Shown here: positions 18,716-28,531 of the stretch, in pieces
Position numbering within the stretch: the first letter of the stretch is position 1
How the letters are laid out: every line of letters begins with the position of its first letter
Origin: Actinobacillus ureae ATCC 25976
GTDB lineage: Bacteria > Pseudomonadota > Gammaproteobacteria > Enterobacterales > Pasteurellaceae
Direction: 5' to 3'
NCBI RefSeq assembly: GCF_000188255.1
Contig: NZ_GL831081.1
Location: 61,153-104,267 of the forward strand
Length of the DNA: 43,115 bases
Translations under genes and position numbers: made by a program
The notes under the pieces: generated by a model
The model's input: the letters and a program-made list of their open reading frames with translations, nothing else
Database searches by the model: none
What the model was told of the DNA's origin: nothing

Positions 18716-19945
18716 TTAACCACCGAAGTCATCTAATAAGATGTTTTCATCTTCAACACCTAAGCTCTTTAGCATACCGATTACCGCTGCATTCATCACT
18801 GGTGGACCACACATATAGTATTCACAGTCTTCCGGTGCTTCATGATTTTTCAGATAGTTCTCATAAAGTACGTTGTGAATAAAGCCTGTGTAACCTGTCC
18901 AGTTATCTTCCGGCAATGCATCTGAAAGTGCTACGTGCCATACGAAGTTATCGTTTTCAACCGCTAATTGGTCAAAGTCTTCTTGATAGAAGATTTCACG
19001 TTTAGAACGAGCACCATACCAGAATGACATTTTACGTTTAGATTTTAAACGTTTTAATTGGTCAAAGATATGTGAACGCATTGGCGCCATACCAGCACCA
19101 CCACCGATAAATACCATTTCGTTGTCAGTATCTTTCGCGAAGAATTCACCGAACGGACCAGAAATCGTTACTTTATCACCTGCTTTTAATGACCAAATGT
19201 ATGAAGACATTTGACCCGGTGGAACATCCGGATTACGTGGTGGAGGCGTTGCAATACGCACGTTTAGCATAATAATGCCTTTCTCTTCCGGATATGAAGC
19301 CATTGAGTAAGCACGAATAATATGTTCGTCCACTTTTGACACATAACGCCATAAGTTAAATTTATCCCAGTCTTCGTGATACTCTTTCGGAATATCGAAG
19401 TCTTTATAATTAACTGTATGAGGTTCCGCTTCAATTTGGATATAACCACCCGCACGGAAAGGCACTTCTTCGCCTTCAGGAATTTGAAGTTTAAGCTCTT
19501 TGATGAAGGTTGCTTTGTTATCGTTAGAAATAACGGTACATTCCCATTTTTTCACACCAAAGATTTCTTCTGGAAGTTCAACATCCATTGAAGATTTTAC
19601 GTTTACCTGACACGCTAAACGCCAACCTTCTTTCGCTTCTTTCTTAGAAATGTGCGATAACTCGGTTGGAAGAATTTCACCACCGCCAGATTTTACTTGT
19701 ACTTTACATTGACCACATGAGCCACCGCCACCACAAGCTGACGATACGAAAATACCTTTACTCGCTAAAGCACCAAGTAATTTACCACCTGCCGGAAGCG
19801 TAATGCCTTTTTCCGGATCGTTGTTGATTGAGATGGTAATATCACCTGAATCGACTAATTTTGATTTAGCGAAAAGAATGATCACCGCAAGCACTAATAC
19901 AAGAGCAGTAAATGCGATAATACCGAAAATAAAATTACTATCCAC
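18716..19945 (-). CDS. nqrF: NqrF, Na+-NQR NADH dehydrogenase subunit
   Basis: Electron entry subunit of the sodium-pumping NADH:quinone oxidoreductase. It has 409 residues. One N-terminal membrane helix (about 5-26) is followed by a plant-type 2Fe-2S ferredoxin domain with Cys71, Cys77, Cys80 and Cys112 ([10 protein letters not shown]...LAC). A ferredoxin-reductase domain then binds FAD (RAYSMASYP) and NADH ([24 protein letters not shown]), ending LLDDFGG. It is the last gene of the nqrA-F operon, 10 bp after nqrE. Confidence 0.98.
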   Translation of the reverse strand: MDSNFIFGIIAFTALVLVLAVIILFAKSKLVDSGDITISINNDPEKGITLPAGGKLLGALASKGIFVSSACGGGGSCGQCKVQVKSGGGEILPTELSHISKKEAKEGWRLACQVNVKSSMDVELPEEIFGVKKWECTVISNDNKATFIKELKLQIPEGEEVPFRAGGYIQIEAEPHTVNYKDFDIPKEYHEDWDKFNLWRYVSKVDEHIIRAYSMASYPEEKGIIMLNVRIATPPPRNPDVPPGQMSSYIWSLKAGDKVTISGPFGEFFAKDTDNEMVFIGGGAGMAPMRSHIFDQLKRLKSKRKMSFWYGARSKREIFYQEDFDQLAVENDNFVWHVALSDALPEDNWTGYTGFIHNVLYENYLKNHEAPEDCEYYMCGPPVMNAAVIGMLKSLGVEDENILLDDFGG

Positions 19946-19955
19946 GATATGCTCC

Positions 19956-20552
19956 TTATAATTGAATGCCTGAGAATGACATGAAGCCTAACGCCATTAA
20001 GCCAACAGTGATAAAGGTAATACCTAAACCACGTAAACCTGCCGGAACATCAGAATATTTCATTTTTTCAGTTAAACCTGCAAGCGCAACGATTGCTAAC
20101 ATCCAGCCCGTACCAGCACCGATACCATAAACTACAGACTCCGTGAAGTTGTATTCACGTTGAACCATGAATGATACACCACCAAAGATCGCACAGTTTA
20201 CGGTAATCAACGGTAAGAAGATACCTAATGCGCTATATAACGCTGGGAAGAACTTATCCAAAATCATTTCTAAGATTTGAACAAGTGCTGCAATCACACC
20301 GATGAACGTGATGAAGTTTAAGAAACTTAAATCAACACCTTCAACAAGTGCGCCGTCTTTTAATACGTGTGTATAAACTAATTGGTTAGCCGGTACCGCA
20401 ATACCTAATACTACGATTACCGCAATACCTAAACCAAAAGCAGTTGAAACTTTCTTAGACACCGCAAGGAATGTACACATACCAAGGAAGAAAGAAAGTG
20501 CCATATTCTCAATGAATACAGACTTAACAAATAGACTTAAATAATGTTCCAT
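19956..20552 (-). CDS. nqrE: NqrE, Na+-NQR membrane subunit
   Basis: Integral membrane subunit, 198 residues and about six helices. Cys26 ([13 protein letters not shown]) and Cys120 (TVNCAIFGG) are the conserved residues that, with the NqrD pair, hold the intramembrane iron-sulfur centre. It is paralogous to RsxA in this window. A single base separates it from nqrD. Confidence 0.97.
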   Translation of the reverse strand: MEHYLSLFVKSVFIENMALSFFLGMCTFLAVSKKVSTAFGLGIAVIVVLGIAVPANQLVYTHVLKDGALVEGVDLSFLNFITFIGVIAALVQILEMILDKFFPALYSALGIFLPLITVNCAIFGGVSFMVQREYNFTESVVYGIGAGTGWMLAIVALAGLTEKMKYSDVPAGLRGLGITFITVGLMALGFMSFSGIQL

Positions 20553-20553
20553 C

Positions 20554-21177
20554 TTATTTCTCCACTTGCTCTGGTTTCCAGGTACGAATTCCCCAAATCA
20601 CAAAACCGATGATGAAGAACGCACTTGGCGCTAATAAGAATAAACCGTTTGCTTGATACCAACCGCCGTTTTGAACAGTTTCTAATACGGTAATACCGAA
20701 GATTTTACCTGAACCGATTAGTTCACGGAAAAATGCTACGATGATTAACATCGCACCGTAACCTAAACCGTTACCGATACCGTCAACGAAACTTTCTACC
20801 GGACCTGATTTCATTGCAAATGCTTCAGCACGACCCATTACGATACAGTTAGTAATGATAAGACCTACGAATACAGAAAGCTGTTTTGATAAGTCATATG
20901 CATACGCACGTAAAATTTGGTCAACTAAGATTACAAGTGATGCAATGATAGCCATTTGCACAATGATACGAATACTATTAGGAATAAAGTTACGAATCAT
21001 TGAAATAAACATACTAGAGAAAGCAGTAACTAAACTTACTGCAATCGCCATTACTACCGCAGTTTGTAACTGAGTAGTTACCGCTAATGCAGAACAGATA
21101 CCTAAGATCTGTAATGCGATCGGGTTGTTATCCGCGATTGGAGATAACAATAACTTTTTAAGATTGTTACTCGCCAT
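20554..21177 (-). CDS. nqrD: NqrD, Na+-NQR membrane subunit
   Basis: Integral membrane subunit, 207 residues, inverted-topology partner of NqrE. Cys28 ([10 protein letters not shown]) and Cys111 ([14 protein letters not shown]) are the conserved cluster ligands. The start ATG overlaps the nqrC stop by one base (TAATG). The C-terminus [13 protein letters not shown] is typical. Confidence 0.97.
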   Translation of the reverse strand: MASNNLKKLLLSPIADNNPIALQILGICSALAVTTQLQTAVVMAIAVSLVTAFSSMFISMIRNFIPNSIRIIVQMAIIASLVILVDQILRAYAYDLSKQLSVFVGLIITNCIVMGRAEAFAMKSGPVESFVDGIGNGLGYGAMLIIVAFFRELIGSGKIFGITVLETVQNGGWYQANGLFLLAPSAFFIIGFVIWGIRTWKPEQVEK

Positions 21178-21950
21178 TAGTTAGCTCCCATTGCTGCTTT
21201 GAATTTCGCTAAATATGGACCGAAACCGTTAGCACCGAACCAATATTTGAATGAGCCGTCAACACCGTTTGAAGTTAATGTCGCACCAGATAAACCATCA
21301 ATACCGTGATCTTTATCTGCTGAAGCACCTTTACCTACGGTTAATGCCACTTCATTGTTTGCGTTGAATAATTTCTTACCTACAAAGTTTTTCTGCCAGT
21401 TAGGGTTAGCGATTTCGCCGCCAAGCCCCGCAGTTTCACCTTGTTCATAGTAAGTAATACCATTTACAGTGTTCGCATCAGGTTGAACCGCAACAAAGCC
21501 GTACATAATTGACCATAAACCGTTACCGTACATAGGAAGTACTACTTGGCTTACTTTACCCACTTCGTCTTTTACTAAATAAACTTCCGCATATTTAGCA
21601 CGTACTTTGATGTTCGCTTTATCATCAGTCGGATTGATCGCTACGTTTTGTGCAGGATCTTTCGCCGCTGCTTTCGCATCAAAGTTTGTTACGCCTTCAA
21701 CATAATCACCGGTCGCTAAATCAACGATTTTAGGTTCGATGAATTTCGCATAGGTTTCTTGCACGTTTGTATTTGGCTGCATTAAACCTGCTGCTTGTAA
21801 AATGTTCTTTTGTTTATCAAGCACTTTCTGAATATCTTGCGTAGGTTTAAGCAATACTGCCGCACCCGCTACGATAAGAGAACAGATTAAACTTAATAAC
21901 ACAACAACGGTTAAAGTACCGCCTACGCTATCTTTATTAAATTTAGCCAT
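21177..21950 (-). CDS. nqrC: NqrC, Na+-NQR flavin subunit
   Basis: Periplasmic flavoprotein subunit of 257 residues with one N-terminal membrane helix (about 11-35). Thr224 in [11 protein letters not shown] is the expected covalent FMN site modified by Apb[12 protein letters not shown] is also conserved. It starts 2 bp after nqrB and overlaps nqrD by one base. Confidence 0.97.
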   Translation of the reverse strand: MAKFNKDSVGGTLTVVVLLSLICSLIVAGAAVLLKPTQDIQKVLDKQKNILQAAGLMQPNTNVQETYAKFIEPKIVDLATGDYVEGVTNFDAKAAAKDPAQNVAINPTDDKANIKVRAKYAEVYLVKDEVGKVSQVVLPMYGNGLWSIMYGFVAVQPDANTVNGITYYEQGETAGLGGEIANPNWQKNFVGKKLFNANNEVALTVGKGASADKDHGIDGLSGATLTSNGVDGSFKYWFGANGFGPYLAKFKAAMGAN

Positions 21951-21952
21951 TT

Positions 21953-23185
21953 TTATGCCGCCTTCGCTTTTCTACGTTTGATGTTGCCTTGAACTACTAA
22001 GTAGTCGAAGATCGGAGCAAATAAGTTAGCGAATAAGATTGCTAACATCATACCTTCAGGATATGCCGGGTTTGCTACACGGATAACAACACACATCACA
22101 CCGATTAACGCACCGTACCACCATTTACCTTTATTAGTAAATGCCGCTGATACAGGGTCTGTTGCCATGAAGAACATACCTAATGCGAAACCGCCTAACA
22201 CTAAGTGCCAATGCCATGGCATTGAGAATAGTGGATTTGTGTCTGAACCGATTAAATTAAATACGGTTGCTGTTGCCGCCATACCAACAAATACGCCAGC
22301 GATAATGCGCCATGAAGCAATACGTGTGAACACGATAATTGCCGCACCAATCATTAGCATAAGCGTTGACACTTCACCGATTGAACCAGGAATGTTACCT
22401 AAGAAAGCATCCATCCAAGTAATTTCTTGACCGGTTACTGCGTGTTTAAGCGCACCTTGACCACCTTGTGCCCATTGTGAAAGCGCTGTTGCACCAGAGA
22501 AGCCATCCGCAGCAGTCCACACTAAGTCACCTGAAATCTGTGCCGGATAAGCGAAGAATAAGAACGCACGACCCGCTAATGCTGGGTTCATAAAGTTTTT
22601 ACCTACACCGCCAAACACTTCTTTCGCAACCACAACACCAAAGGTTGTAGCAAGCGCCGCTTGCCATAATGGCAATGTTGGTGGAACGATTAACGCTAAT
22701 AAGATAGAAGTAACAAAGAAACCTTCGTTAATTTCATGCTTACGCACCATTGCAAATACGACTTCCCAGAAACCACCTACAAGGAAAACTGTTAAGTAGA
22801 TAGGAAGGAAATACGTTGCACCGAGAAGCATTTTACTGCCCCAGCCTGCATCAGCGGTTAGTGTTGCACCTAATGCATCTGAAAAACCGTAATGCCAGTT
22901 ATTTGCGATTGAATCCGCTAATGTACCTAAATGGCTTGTTGCAAGAATTGCTTGCGCACCCACGTTATACATCCCCCAGAACATTGCCGGGAATAACGCT
23001 AACCATACGATAATCATCATACGTTTAGAATCTAACGCATCACGTACGTGTGAATCTTTACGAGTCACAGTACCCGGTGTATAAAGAATGGTATATGTCG
23101 CTTCAAAAAGCGTGTACCATTTCTCATATTTTCCACCTTTGTGAAACGCAGGTTCCATCTTTTCAAAAAGATTTTTTAAACCCAT
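21953..23185 (-). CDS. nqrB: NqrB, Na+-NQR membrane subunit with covalent FMN
   Basis: Large membrane subunit, 410 residues and about ten helices. It forms the main sodium path and binds riboflavin and a covalent FMN. The FMN threonine is Thr233 in [31 protein letters not shown] is a family hallmark. It lies 4 bp downstream of nqrA and 2 bp before nqrC; the frame is intact. Confidence 0.97.
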   Translation of the reverse strand: MGLKNLFEKMEPAFHKGGKYEKWYTLFEATYTILYTPGTVTRKDSHVRDALDSKRMMIIVWLALFPAMFWGMYNVGAQAILATSHLGTLADSIANNWHYGFSDALGATLTADAGWGSKMLLGATYFLPIYLTVFLVGGFWEVVFAMVRKHEINEGFFVTSILLALIVPPTLPLWQAALATTFGVVVAKEVFGGVGKNFMNPALAGRAFLFFAYPAQISGDLVWTAADGFSGATALSQWAQGGQGALKHAVTGQEITWMDAFLGNIPGSIGEVSTLMLMIGAAIIVFTRIASWRIIAGVFVGMAATATVFNLIGSDTNPLFSMPWHWHLVLGGFALGMFFMATDPVSAAFTNKGKWWYGALIGVMCVVIRVANPAYPEGMMLAILFANLFAPIFDYLVVQGNIKRRKAKAA

Positions 23186-23189
23186 TTTA

Positions 23190-24521
23190 TTAACCTTCCT
23201 TCTCGATCTTATCTAACGCAGCACGTAACATCGGACCGTAGTTGTTTTTACCTGGGCAAACATAAGTACATAACGCTAAATCTTCTTCATCTAGCTCTAA
23301 GCAACCTAAGTTTTGCGCAGAATCAGTATCGCCGGCCGCTAAGTCACGAAGTAATAACGTAGGAATAATATCTAACGGCATTACACGCTCATATGCACCG
23401 ATTGGCACCATTGCACGCTCACCACCGTGAACTGCAGTTGTGAAGTTAAATAATTTTTTGCTGAAGTGACCTAATACGGTACGAGTGATAGAGAATTTAT
23501 CCGAACCTGGCATAATCCAACCGAATAATTCTTTCTCATGGCCTTCTGCAAGTACAGAAACTTGTAACGCATAACGACCTAAGTAGTTAACAGGACCTGT
23601 TGCCGTTGCACCACTTAACACTGAACCTGAAATCACACGGTTTTCACCCGCATTGAGTTCATTTGCCGTTAATTGTGAAAGGCTTGCACCAAGACGAGTA
23701 CGTACTAAACGTGGTGTTTTTACTTGCGGACCAGCAAGCGCAACAACACGGTCAGTAAACAATTCACCACTTGTGAATAATTTACCGATTGCGATTACAT
23801 CTTGATAATTTAAATGCCATACGGTTTTCGTTAAACCTACCGGATCAATAAAGTGAATGTGAGTACCCACTAAACCTGCCGGGTGACGACCCGCAAATTC
23901 GTGTACATTTACACCGCTAACTGAAGGAACATTCGCACCAGCTGCTTTCACTAAATTCACTTTCACGCCTAAACGAGTTAAGACCGTTAAACCGTGTTCG
24001 AAATCATTTTTGTATTCGTTAATGATCACAGTCGGATCAGCGCTTAACGGATTAGTATCCATTGCATTAACGAAAATTGATGCTGGAGTTGCATCAACTG
24101 CAGGAACTTTGCTGAACGGACGAGTACGGAATGCTGTCCATAAACCCGATTCAACAAGATTTGTTCTTACTTGTTCCGCTGATAAAGAGGCTAATTGCGC
24201 AGCTTCATAGCTCTTAAAGGTAATTTGCTCATCACCCTCAACTTTAATCACGACTGATTGAAGAACACGTTTTTCACCACGGTTAATCGTTACTACCGTA
24301 CCGCTTGCTGGGGCTGTAAATACTACGCCAGGGTTCTTTTTATCTTCAAAAAGTACCTGACCTTTTTTCACTACATCGCCTTCACGAACTTTCATTGAAG
24401 GACGCATACCCACATATTCTTCACCAAGCATCGCAACTTCATTAACGGTATTGCCGTTATGGATTACTTGTGCCGGCGTACCTGCGATAGGTAAATCCAA
24501 GCCTTTTTTGATTGTAATCAT
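23190..24521 (-). CDS. nqrA: NqrA, Na+-NQR quinone-site subunit
   Basis: Peripheral cytoplasmic subunit of Na+-NQR with a biotinyl-lipoyl-like N-terminal fold. It has 443 residues. ATG 24521 gives the family start [16 protein letters not shown]; an upstream in-frame ATG at 24575 would add 18 atypical residues. The conserved [18 protein letters not shown] and the C-terminal [20 protein letters not shown] are present. It is first in the operon nqrABCDEF. A long intergenic region with an FNR-like box lies upstream. Confidence 0.96.
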   Translation of the reverse strand: MITIKKGLDLPIAGTPAQVIHNGNTVNEVAMLGEEYVGMRPSMKVREGDVVKKGQVLFEDKKNPGVVFTAPASGTVVTINRGEKRVLQSVVIKVEGDEQITFKSYEAAQLASLSAEQVRTNLVESGLWTAFRTRPFSKVPAVDATPASIFVNAMDTNPLSADPTVIINEYKNDFEHGLTVLTRLGVKVNLVKAAGANVPSVSGVNVHEFAGRHPAGLVGTHIHFIDPVGLTKTVWHLNYQDVIAIGKLFTSGELFTDRVVALAGPQVKTPRLVRTRLGASLSQLTANELNAGENRVISGSVLSGATATGPVNYLGRYALQVSVLAEGHEKELFGWIMPGSDKFSITRTVLGHFSKKLFNFTTAVHGGERAMVPIGAYERVMPLDIIPTLLLRDLAAGDTDSAQNLGCLELDEEDLALCTYVCPGKNNYGPMLRAALDKIEKEG

Positions 24522-24773
24522 ATTGTTTGCACTACTTTTTGTTGGGTTAAAAAAAAGATTACGAAAAAATCGCAATCGCTTCTCTTGAGCCGTAACGCTG
24601 ATTTAAAAACAAACGAATTCCCCCACTTGTTTCTAAAAAGTTACATTAAGTTCTCAAATCTAGGTTTTATCTTGGAATTAATTCACAAGCTAAAATAAAC
24701 GAGGTATTTTACCTTAAAAACGAGCTAACTTTCCACAAAAACACACGATTTTAAGCCGTTAGCCCTTGAATAT

Positions 24774-24787
24774 TTGAAATAAATCAA
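24774..24787. promoter_or_regulatory. FNR-like (HlyX) box
   Basis: TTGAAATAAATCAA matches the FNR consensus TTGATnnnnATCAA with one mismatch and correct spacing. HlyX is the FNR homologue of A. pleuropneumoniae. It lies about 250 bp above nqrA and 210 bp above nfuA, so which promoter it serves cannot be told. Confidence 0.55.
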
Positions 24788-24856
24788 TATTTATTAGACA
24801 ATTTTTTAACCTTTACCTCTAAAGGGGTAATCCATATTTCAGTGTTTCGGCGCCAA

Positions 24857-24872
24857 ACAAGCGGTCAAATTT
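24857..24872 (+). repeat. Consensus Apl-type DNA uptake sequence
   Basis: ACAAGCGGTCAAATTT, the full extended Apl-type uptake sequence, as a single copy without an inverted partner. A second full copy lies at 37880-37896. Confidence 0.9.
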
Positions 24873-24998
24873 TCTAAACTTTTTGCAAAGTTTGTAACAA
24901 TTGGTAATTGCAAAATTTTGAGTAGAAAAAACCGCCTGTAAGGCGTAGAATACCCGATGATTTTACTCAATTTAAATAACGAATTTGGAAACTCAATA

Positions 24999-25598
24999 AT
25001 GGAACAACAAGAAGTCATTCATATTTCGATTTCTGAAGCGGCACAAGCACACTTTCGCCGTCTTCTAGAGCAACAAGAAGAAAATACCAATATCCGTATT
25101 TTCGTAGTAAACCCAGGCAGCCCTAATGCTGAGTGTGGCGTTTCTTATTGCCCGCAAAATGCCGTAGAAGAAACCGATACACAATTTGAATATAATGGTT
25201 TCTCTGCATTTGTAGATGAAATTAGCTTACCTTTCTTAGATGAAGCGGAAATTGATTATGTAACAGATCCGATGGGATCACAGCTCACATTAAAGGCACC
25301 TAATGCGAAAATGCGTAAAGTTGCAGATGATGCACCTTTTATCGAACGTCTAGACTATGTGATTCAAACTCAAGTAAACCCACAATTAGCAAGCCATGGC
25401 GGCCGAGTAACTTTAATTGAAGTAACAGAAGATAAATATGCTATCTTACAATTCGGCGGCGGTTGTAACGGTTGTTCAATGGTAGATGTGACATTAAAAG
25501 AAGGGATCGAGAAACAATTATTAGCCATGTTCCCAGATGAATTAGTCGGTGTGAAAGATGTAACAGAACATCAACACGGCGAACACTCTTACTACTAA
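24999..25598 (+). CDS. nfuA: NfuA, Fe-S cluster carrier
   Basis: Carries 4Fe-4S clusters to apo-proteins and helps under oxidative or iron stress. ATG 24999 gives 199 residues starting [19 protein letters not shown], in line with E. coli NfuA (191); an ATG 14 codons upstream adds residues unlike the family. The N-terminal A-type-like domain lacks the usual cysteine triad, as in NfuA. The C-terminal Nfu domain carries the cluster motif CNGC in [19 protein letters not shown] strong terminator follows. Confidence 0.95.
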   Translation: MEQQEVIHISISEAAQAHFRRLLEQQEENTNIRIFVVNPGSPNAECGVSYCPQNAVEETDTQFEYNGFSAFVDEISLPFLDEAEIDYVTDPMGSQLTLKAPNAKMRKVADDAPFIERLDYVIQTQVNPQLASHGGRVTLIEVTEDKYAILQFGGGCNGCSMVDVTLKEGIEKQLLAMFPDELVGVKDVTEHQHGEHSYY

Positions 25599-25605
25599 AT
25601 AACAT

Positions 25606-25638
25606 AAAAAAGCACGAGTTTTTACTCGTGCTTTTTTT
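25606..25638 (+). terminator. Rho-independent terminator of nfuA
   Basis: GCACGAGT / ACTCGTGC stem with a TTTT loop, flanked by A6 and T7. It may also serve the convergent add gene. Confidence 0.95.
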
Positions 25639-25667
25639 GCAATTTTTCAGCCAAATTTAACCACTTG

Positions 25668-26702
25668 CTAAAGTAATGTCGGATAACGTTGTTGAATTTC
25701 GCTCAATAAAGCTTTTTTATCTTGCTTAGAGAGAAAAGCCGCTTCAATCGCATTAAATAAAAGTTGCTGCGCTTCTTCTTTAGTCAGCTGATAATCTGCT
25801 TCCAATAGCTGGAATTCATTTCTCACATCCGTTTGAGAAACGGTCATATTATCGCTATTTAATGTTGCCACCACACCTCGCTCTAAAAAAGCACGTAACG
25901 GATAATCCTGCAAATGCTGAACCGTTTTAGTTTTCAGATTACTACACGGACACATTTCTAACGGCGTTCGACTACCAATCAATTTACGCATTACCACTTC
26001 CGACTGAATGGAGCGAACTCCATGCCCAATACGAGATGCGCCGAAATTAAGCGCTTGCTCAACACTTTCCGCACCAGCCGCTTCTCCGGCATGAAGGGGA
26101 AAGGGTACACCTAATTCATTTGCATAATCAAATTCTGCACTAAAATTCACTGTCGGAAAGATACCTTCCGCACCGGCTAAATCCACCGCCACCACACCGG
26201 CTTCACCTTTACTTAAATATTTATGCGCTAAACGTGCAGTTTCTAAATTTTCCGCCTGATTATCCGCTGCTCGCATACAGCATAAAATTAAATTTGCTTT
26301 AAATAACTGTGTTTTTGCTAAGCCTTCTTGTAAACCTTTAATTGCCGCTTGTACCACTTGCTCTTGATCCATGTCTTTTTGGGTATGAAATTGTGGTGCA
26401 AAACGAATCTCCGCATAAAGCAAGCCGGCTTAATCTAATCGTTGTAGAACATCAGTAACGGACGAAGCTAACGCTTCAGGGGTTTGTAACAAAGAAATGG
26501 GTAATTCGAAACAGCGTAAATATTGGTTTAAATCGCTACAATCTTGGGGAACAGAAATAAAAGGAAGTAAGGTTTGGGGGTCAGAGGACGGGAGTTGAAT
26601 TTGCTGTTTAGCTGCCCATTCAATCATCCATTCAGGCGATAAGGAACCGTCTAAATGTAGATGTAAATCGATCACTCCATATTTTGCTAAATTTAAAGTC
26701 AT
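25668..26702 (-). pseudogene. add: Adenosine deaminase gene with in-frame stop
   Basis: Adenosine deaminase, which converts adenosine to inosine in purine salvage. The sequence is 344 codons long and in one frame throughout, but codon 91 is TAA (26430-26432). It sits between VTDVLQRLD and AGLLYAEIRFAPQ, where relatives have a residue such as Lys, so one A-to-T change would explain it. The metal ligands HLH (residues 14-16), HAGEAAG, the CPCSN motif and LNSDN are all preserved. The C-terminal part could in principle restart at an internal codon near 26423, but would lack the HxH ligands. Probably a recently dead gene. Confidence 0.9.
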
Positions 26703-26824
26703 ATTGTCTCCTTAACTGTTATTGATATTTTATATATGACCAAACAAAGATTACACAAACTTACATAAAATGACAATATATAAAAACCATAAGCGGTCTA
26801 ATTTCTGAGAAATCTTACAGATAT

Positions 26825-26853
26825 AAAAACACCACCTTAACGGTGGTGTTTTT
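26825..26853 (-). terminator. Rho-independent terminator of nrdB-nrdA
   Basis: AAAACACCACC / GGTGGTGTTTT stem with a TTAAC loop and T-run on the minus strand, 14 bp after the nrdA stop. Confidence 0.93.
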
Positions 26854-26866
26854 GATACATAACGAA

Positions 26867-28531
26867 TTAACCTTCGCAGCTAGAACAGCTTAATAAGTTA
26901 CGGTTAAATACTTGCGCCGCACTCATTGAGTATTGGTAATAAATTGATTTTAAACCAAGTTCTTCTGCAGTTAAGTATAACTGGTTCAAATCACGTGCTG
27001 GTGTTGCCGGGTGAACCATAATATTAATACTTTGACCTTGGTCGATATATTTCTGACGTTGTGCCGCTTGCTGAATCACGCTTAACTGGCTGATTTCAGA
27101 GAAGGTTTTGAATACTTCTTTTTCTTCGTCCGTTAGCTGTTCCAAGTGCTGTACAGAACCGTCATTATGTAAAATCGATTCCCAAATTTCTTCCGTATCT
27201 AAACCTTTTTCTTGGAGTAATTTCTCTAAGAACGGGTTTTTATACACAGTTTTGATTTTCGCTAAATCTTTCACATAGTAGTTAGATTTAAACGGTTCAA
27301 CCGATGGTGATACGCTACCTAAAATAAAGCTACTTGATTTCGTCGGTGCAATACTCATTAAAGTAGTATTACGACGACCATAGCCTTTTAAGATTTCCGG
27401 TTCACCAAAACGTTTCGCTAACTCTTGTGACGCTTTTAAGGTTTTTTCTTGTAACGTTTTAAAGATTAAGTTGTTTTTCTGCATTGCTTGGAAGCTATCA
27501 AACGCAATATTATTCGCTTGTAAGTAGCTGTGCCAACCTAATACGCCTAAACCTAATGCACGGTGACGAGTTGCAAAGCGATGCGCACGATCTAAGAATG
27601 GCATATCTTTACTTTTCTCGATAAACTCACTCATTACCACGTCTAAGAAATAAGTTAATACTTCCGGCGCTTCTGTGTCTTTCCACTCATCAAAATAAAG
27701 TAAGTTCATTGAAGAAAGACAGCAAACGAAGCTTTCATCATTGCTTGACGGAAGCATAATTTCGGTACATAAGTTTGAAGCGTGTACCGTCATATTTTTA
27801 TCTTTATAAACGTCCGGACGACCGGCATTCGCATTATCTTTAAAGAATAAATACGGGATACCCGTTTCAGTTTTACGTTGTAACAGTTTTGCCCAAAGTT
27901 GACGTTTATACGGATCACCTGCTTTCATGGATTCTAACCAATCATGACCGACACATACGCCGTAATACATTAATTGGATTGGGTTACCTTCAGTATGAAT
28001 ATCTAACCATTCGTCGATATCACCATGTTCGATATCGATATAACCGGCAAATTGACCTTTACGCGAAGTACCTTGAGAAATAACGTCAATCACCGTATCA
28101 AACAATTTACTAAAGTTAAATGAACCGTCTGATTTACCGTTATTTTTAATTGCCGAACCACGCGGACGAATATCACCGAAATAAGCGGAAGTACCGCCAC
28201 CGATTTTACTCATCATCCCCACTTCAGCGGTCGTCACCATAATTTCGTGAATTGAGTCACCGATGTAGCTACCAAAACAAGAAATCGGTAAACCACGATC
28301 TAAACCGAAATTCGACCAAATCGGAGAAGAAAGTGAGAAATAGCCACGAGCCATATAGTGATAGAATTTATCCGCATAACCTTCGATACCGAGTTTATGC
28401 TCCGCATGCTCAGCGATAAAACGAATACGCTCTAATGCGGTTGTTCCTTCAAGTAAGTAACCACGTTGTAAAAATAAGCGGCTATCTTCATTTAGCCATT
28501 CAAAATCAGGGCGAGTATTAGAATAAGTCAT
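26867..28531 (-). CDS. nrdA: Class I ribonucleotide reductase alpha subunit, minimal form (NrdA-like, probably class Id)
   Basis: Catalytic subunit that reduces ribonucleoside diphosphates. It has 554 residues, about 200 fewer than E. coli NrdA, because the N-terminal ATP-cone is missing; the sequence begins near the catalytic barrel. The thiyl Cys255 lies in NLCTEI with Asn253 and Glu257. The redox pair is Cys85 (ISCFGS) with Cys270 or Cys271. Tyr531-Tyr532 are the radical-transfer pair, and Cys549/Cys552 form the C-terminal CSSC shuttle. This compact form matches class Id enzymes described from Flavobacterium johnsoniae and Actinobacillus ureae; the class is inference. It overlaps nrdB by 14 bp and follows it. 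Confidence 0.92.
   Translation of the reverse strand: MTYSNTRPDFEWLNEDSRLFLQRGYLLEGTTALERIRFIAEHAEHKLGIEGYADKFYHYMARGYFSLSSPIWSNFGLDRGLPISCFGSYIGDSIHEIMVTTAEVGMMSKIGGGTSAYFGDIRPRGSAIKNNGKSDGSFNFSKLFDTVIDVISQGTSRKGQFAGYIDIEHGDIDEWLDIHTEGNPIQLMYYGVCVGHDWLESMKAGDPYKRQLWAKLLQRKTETGIPYLFFKDNANAGRPDVYKDKNMTVHASNLCTEIMLPSSNDESFVCCLSSMNLLYFDEWKDTEAPEVLTYFLDVVMSEFIEKSKDMPFLDRAHRFATRHRALGLGVLGWHSYLQANNIAFDSFQAMQKNNLIFKTLQEKTLKASQELAKRFGEPEILKGYGRRNTTLMSIAPTKSSSFILGSVSPSVEPFKSNYYVKDLAKIKTVYKNPFLEKLLQEKGLDTEEIWESILHNDGSVQHLEQLTDEEKEVFKTFSEISQLSVIQQAAQRQKYIDQGQSINIMVHPATPARDLNQLYLTAEELGLKSIYYQYSMSAAQVFNRNLLSCSSCEG

Larger units (their letters stand above)
24522..24998. other. Divergent nqrA/nfuA intergenic region
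   Basis: About 480 bp with no supported gene. It must hold the promoters of both operons. It contains an FNR-like box at 24774-24787, the near-palindrome TTTACCTCTAAAGGGGTAA near 24811, a USS at 24857-24872, and a small CGCCT-GTA-AGGCG inverted repeat (24933-24945) just upstream of nfuA. A TAGAAT at 24946-24951 is a possible -10, but I could not place a matching -35. Confidence 0.6.
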
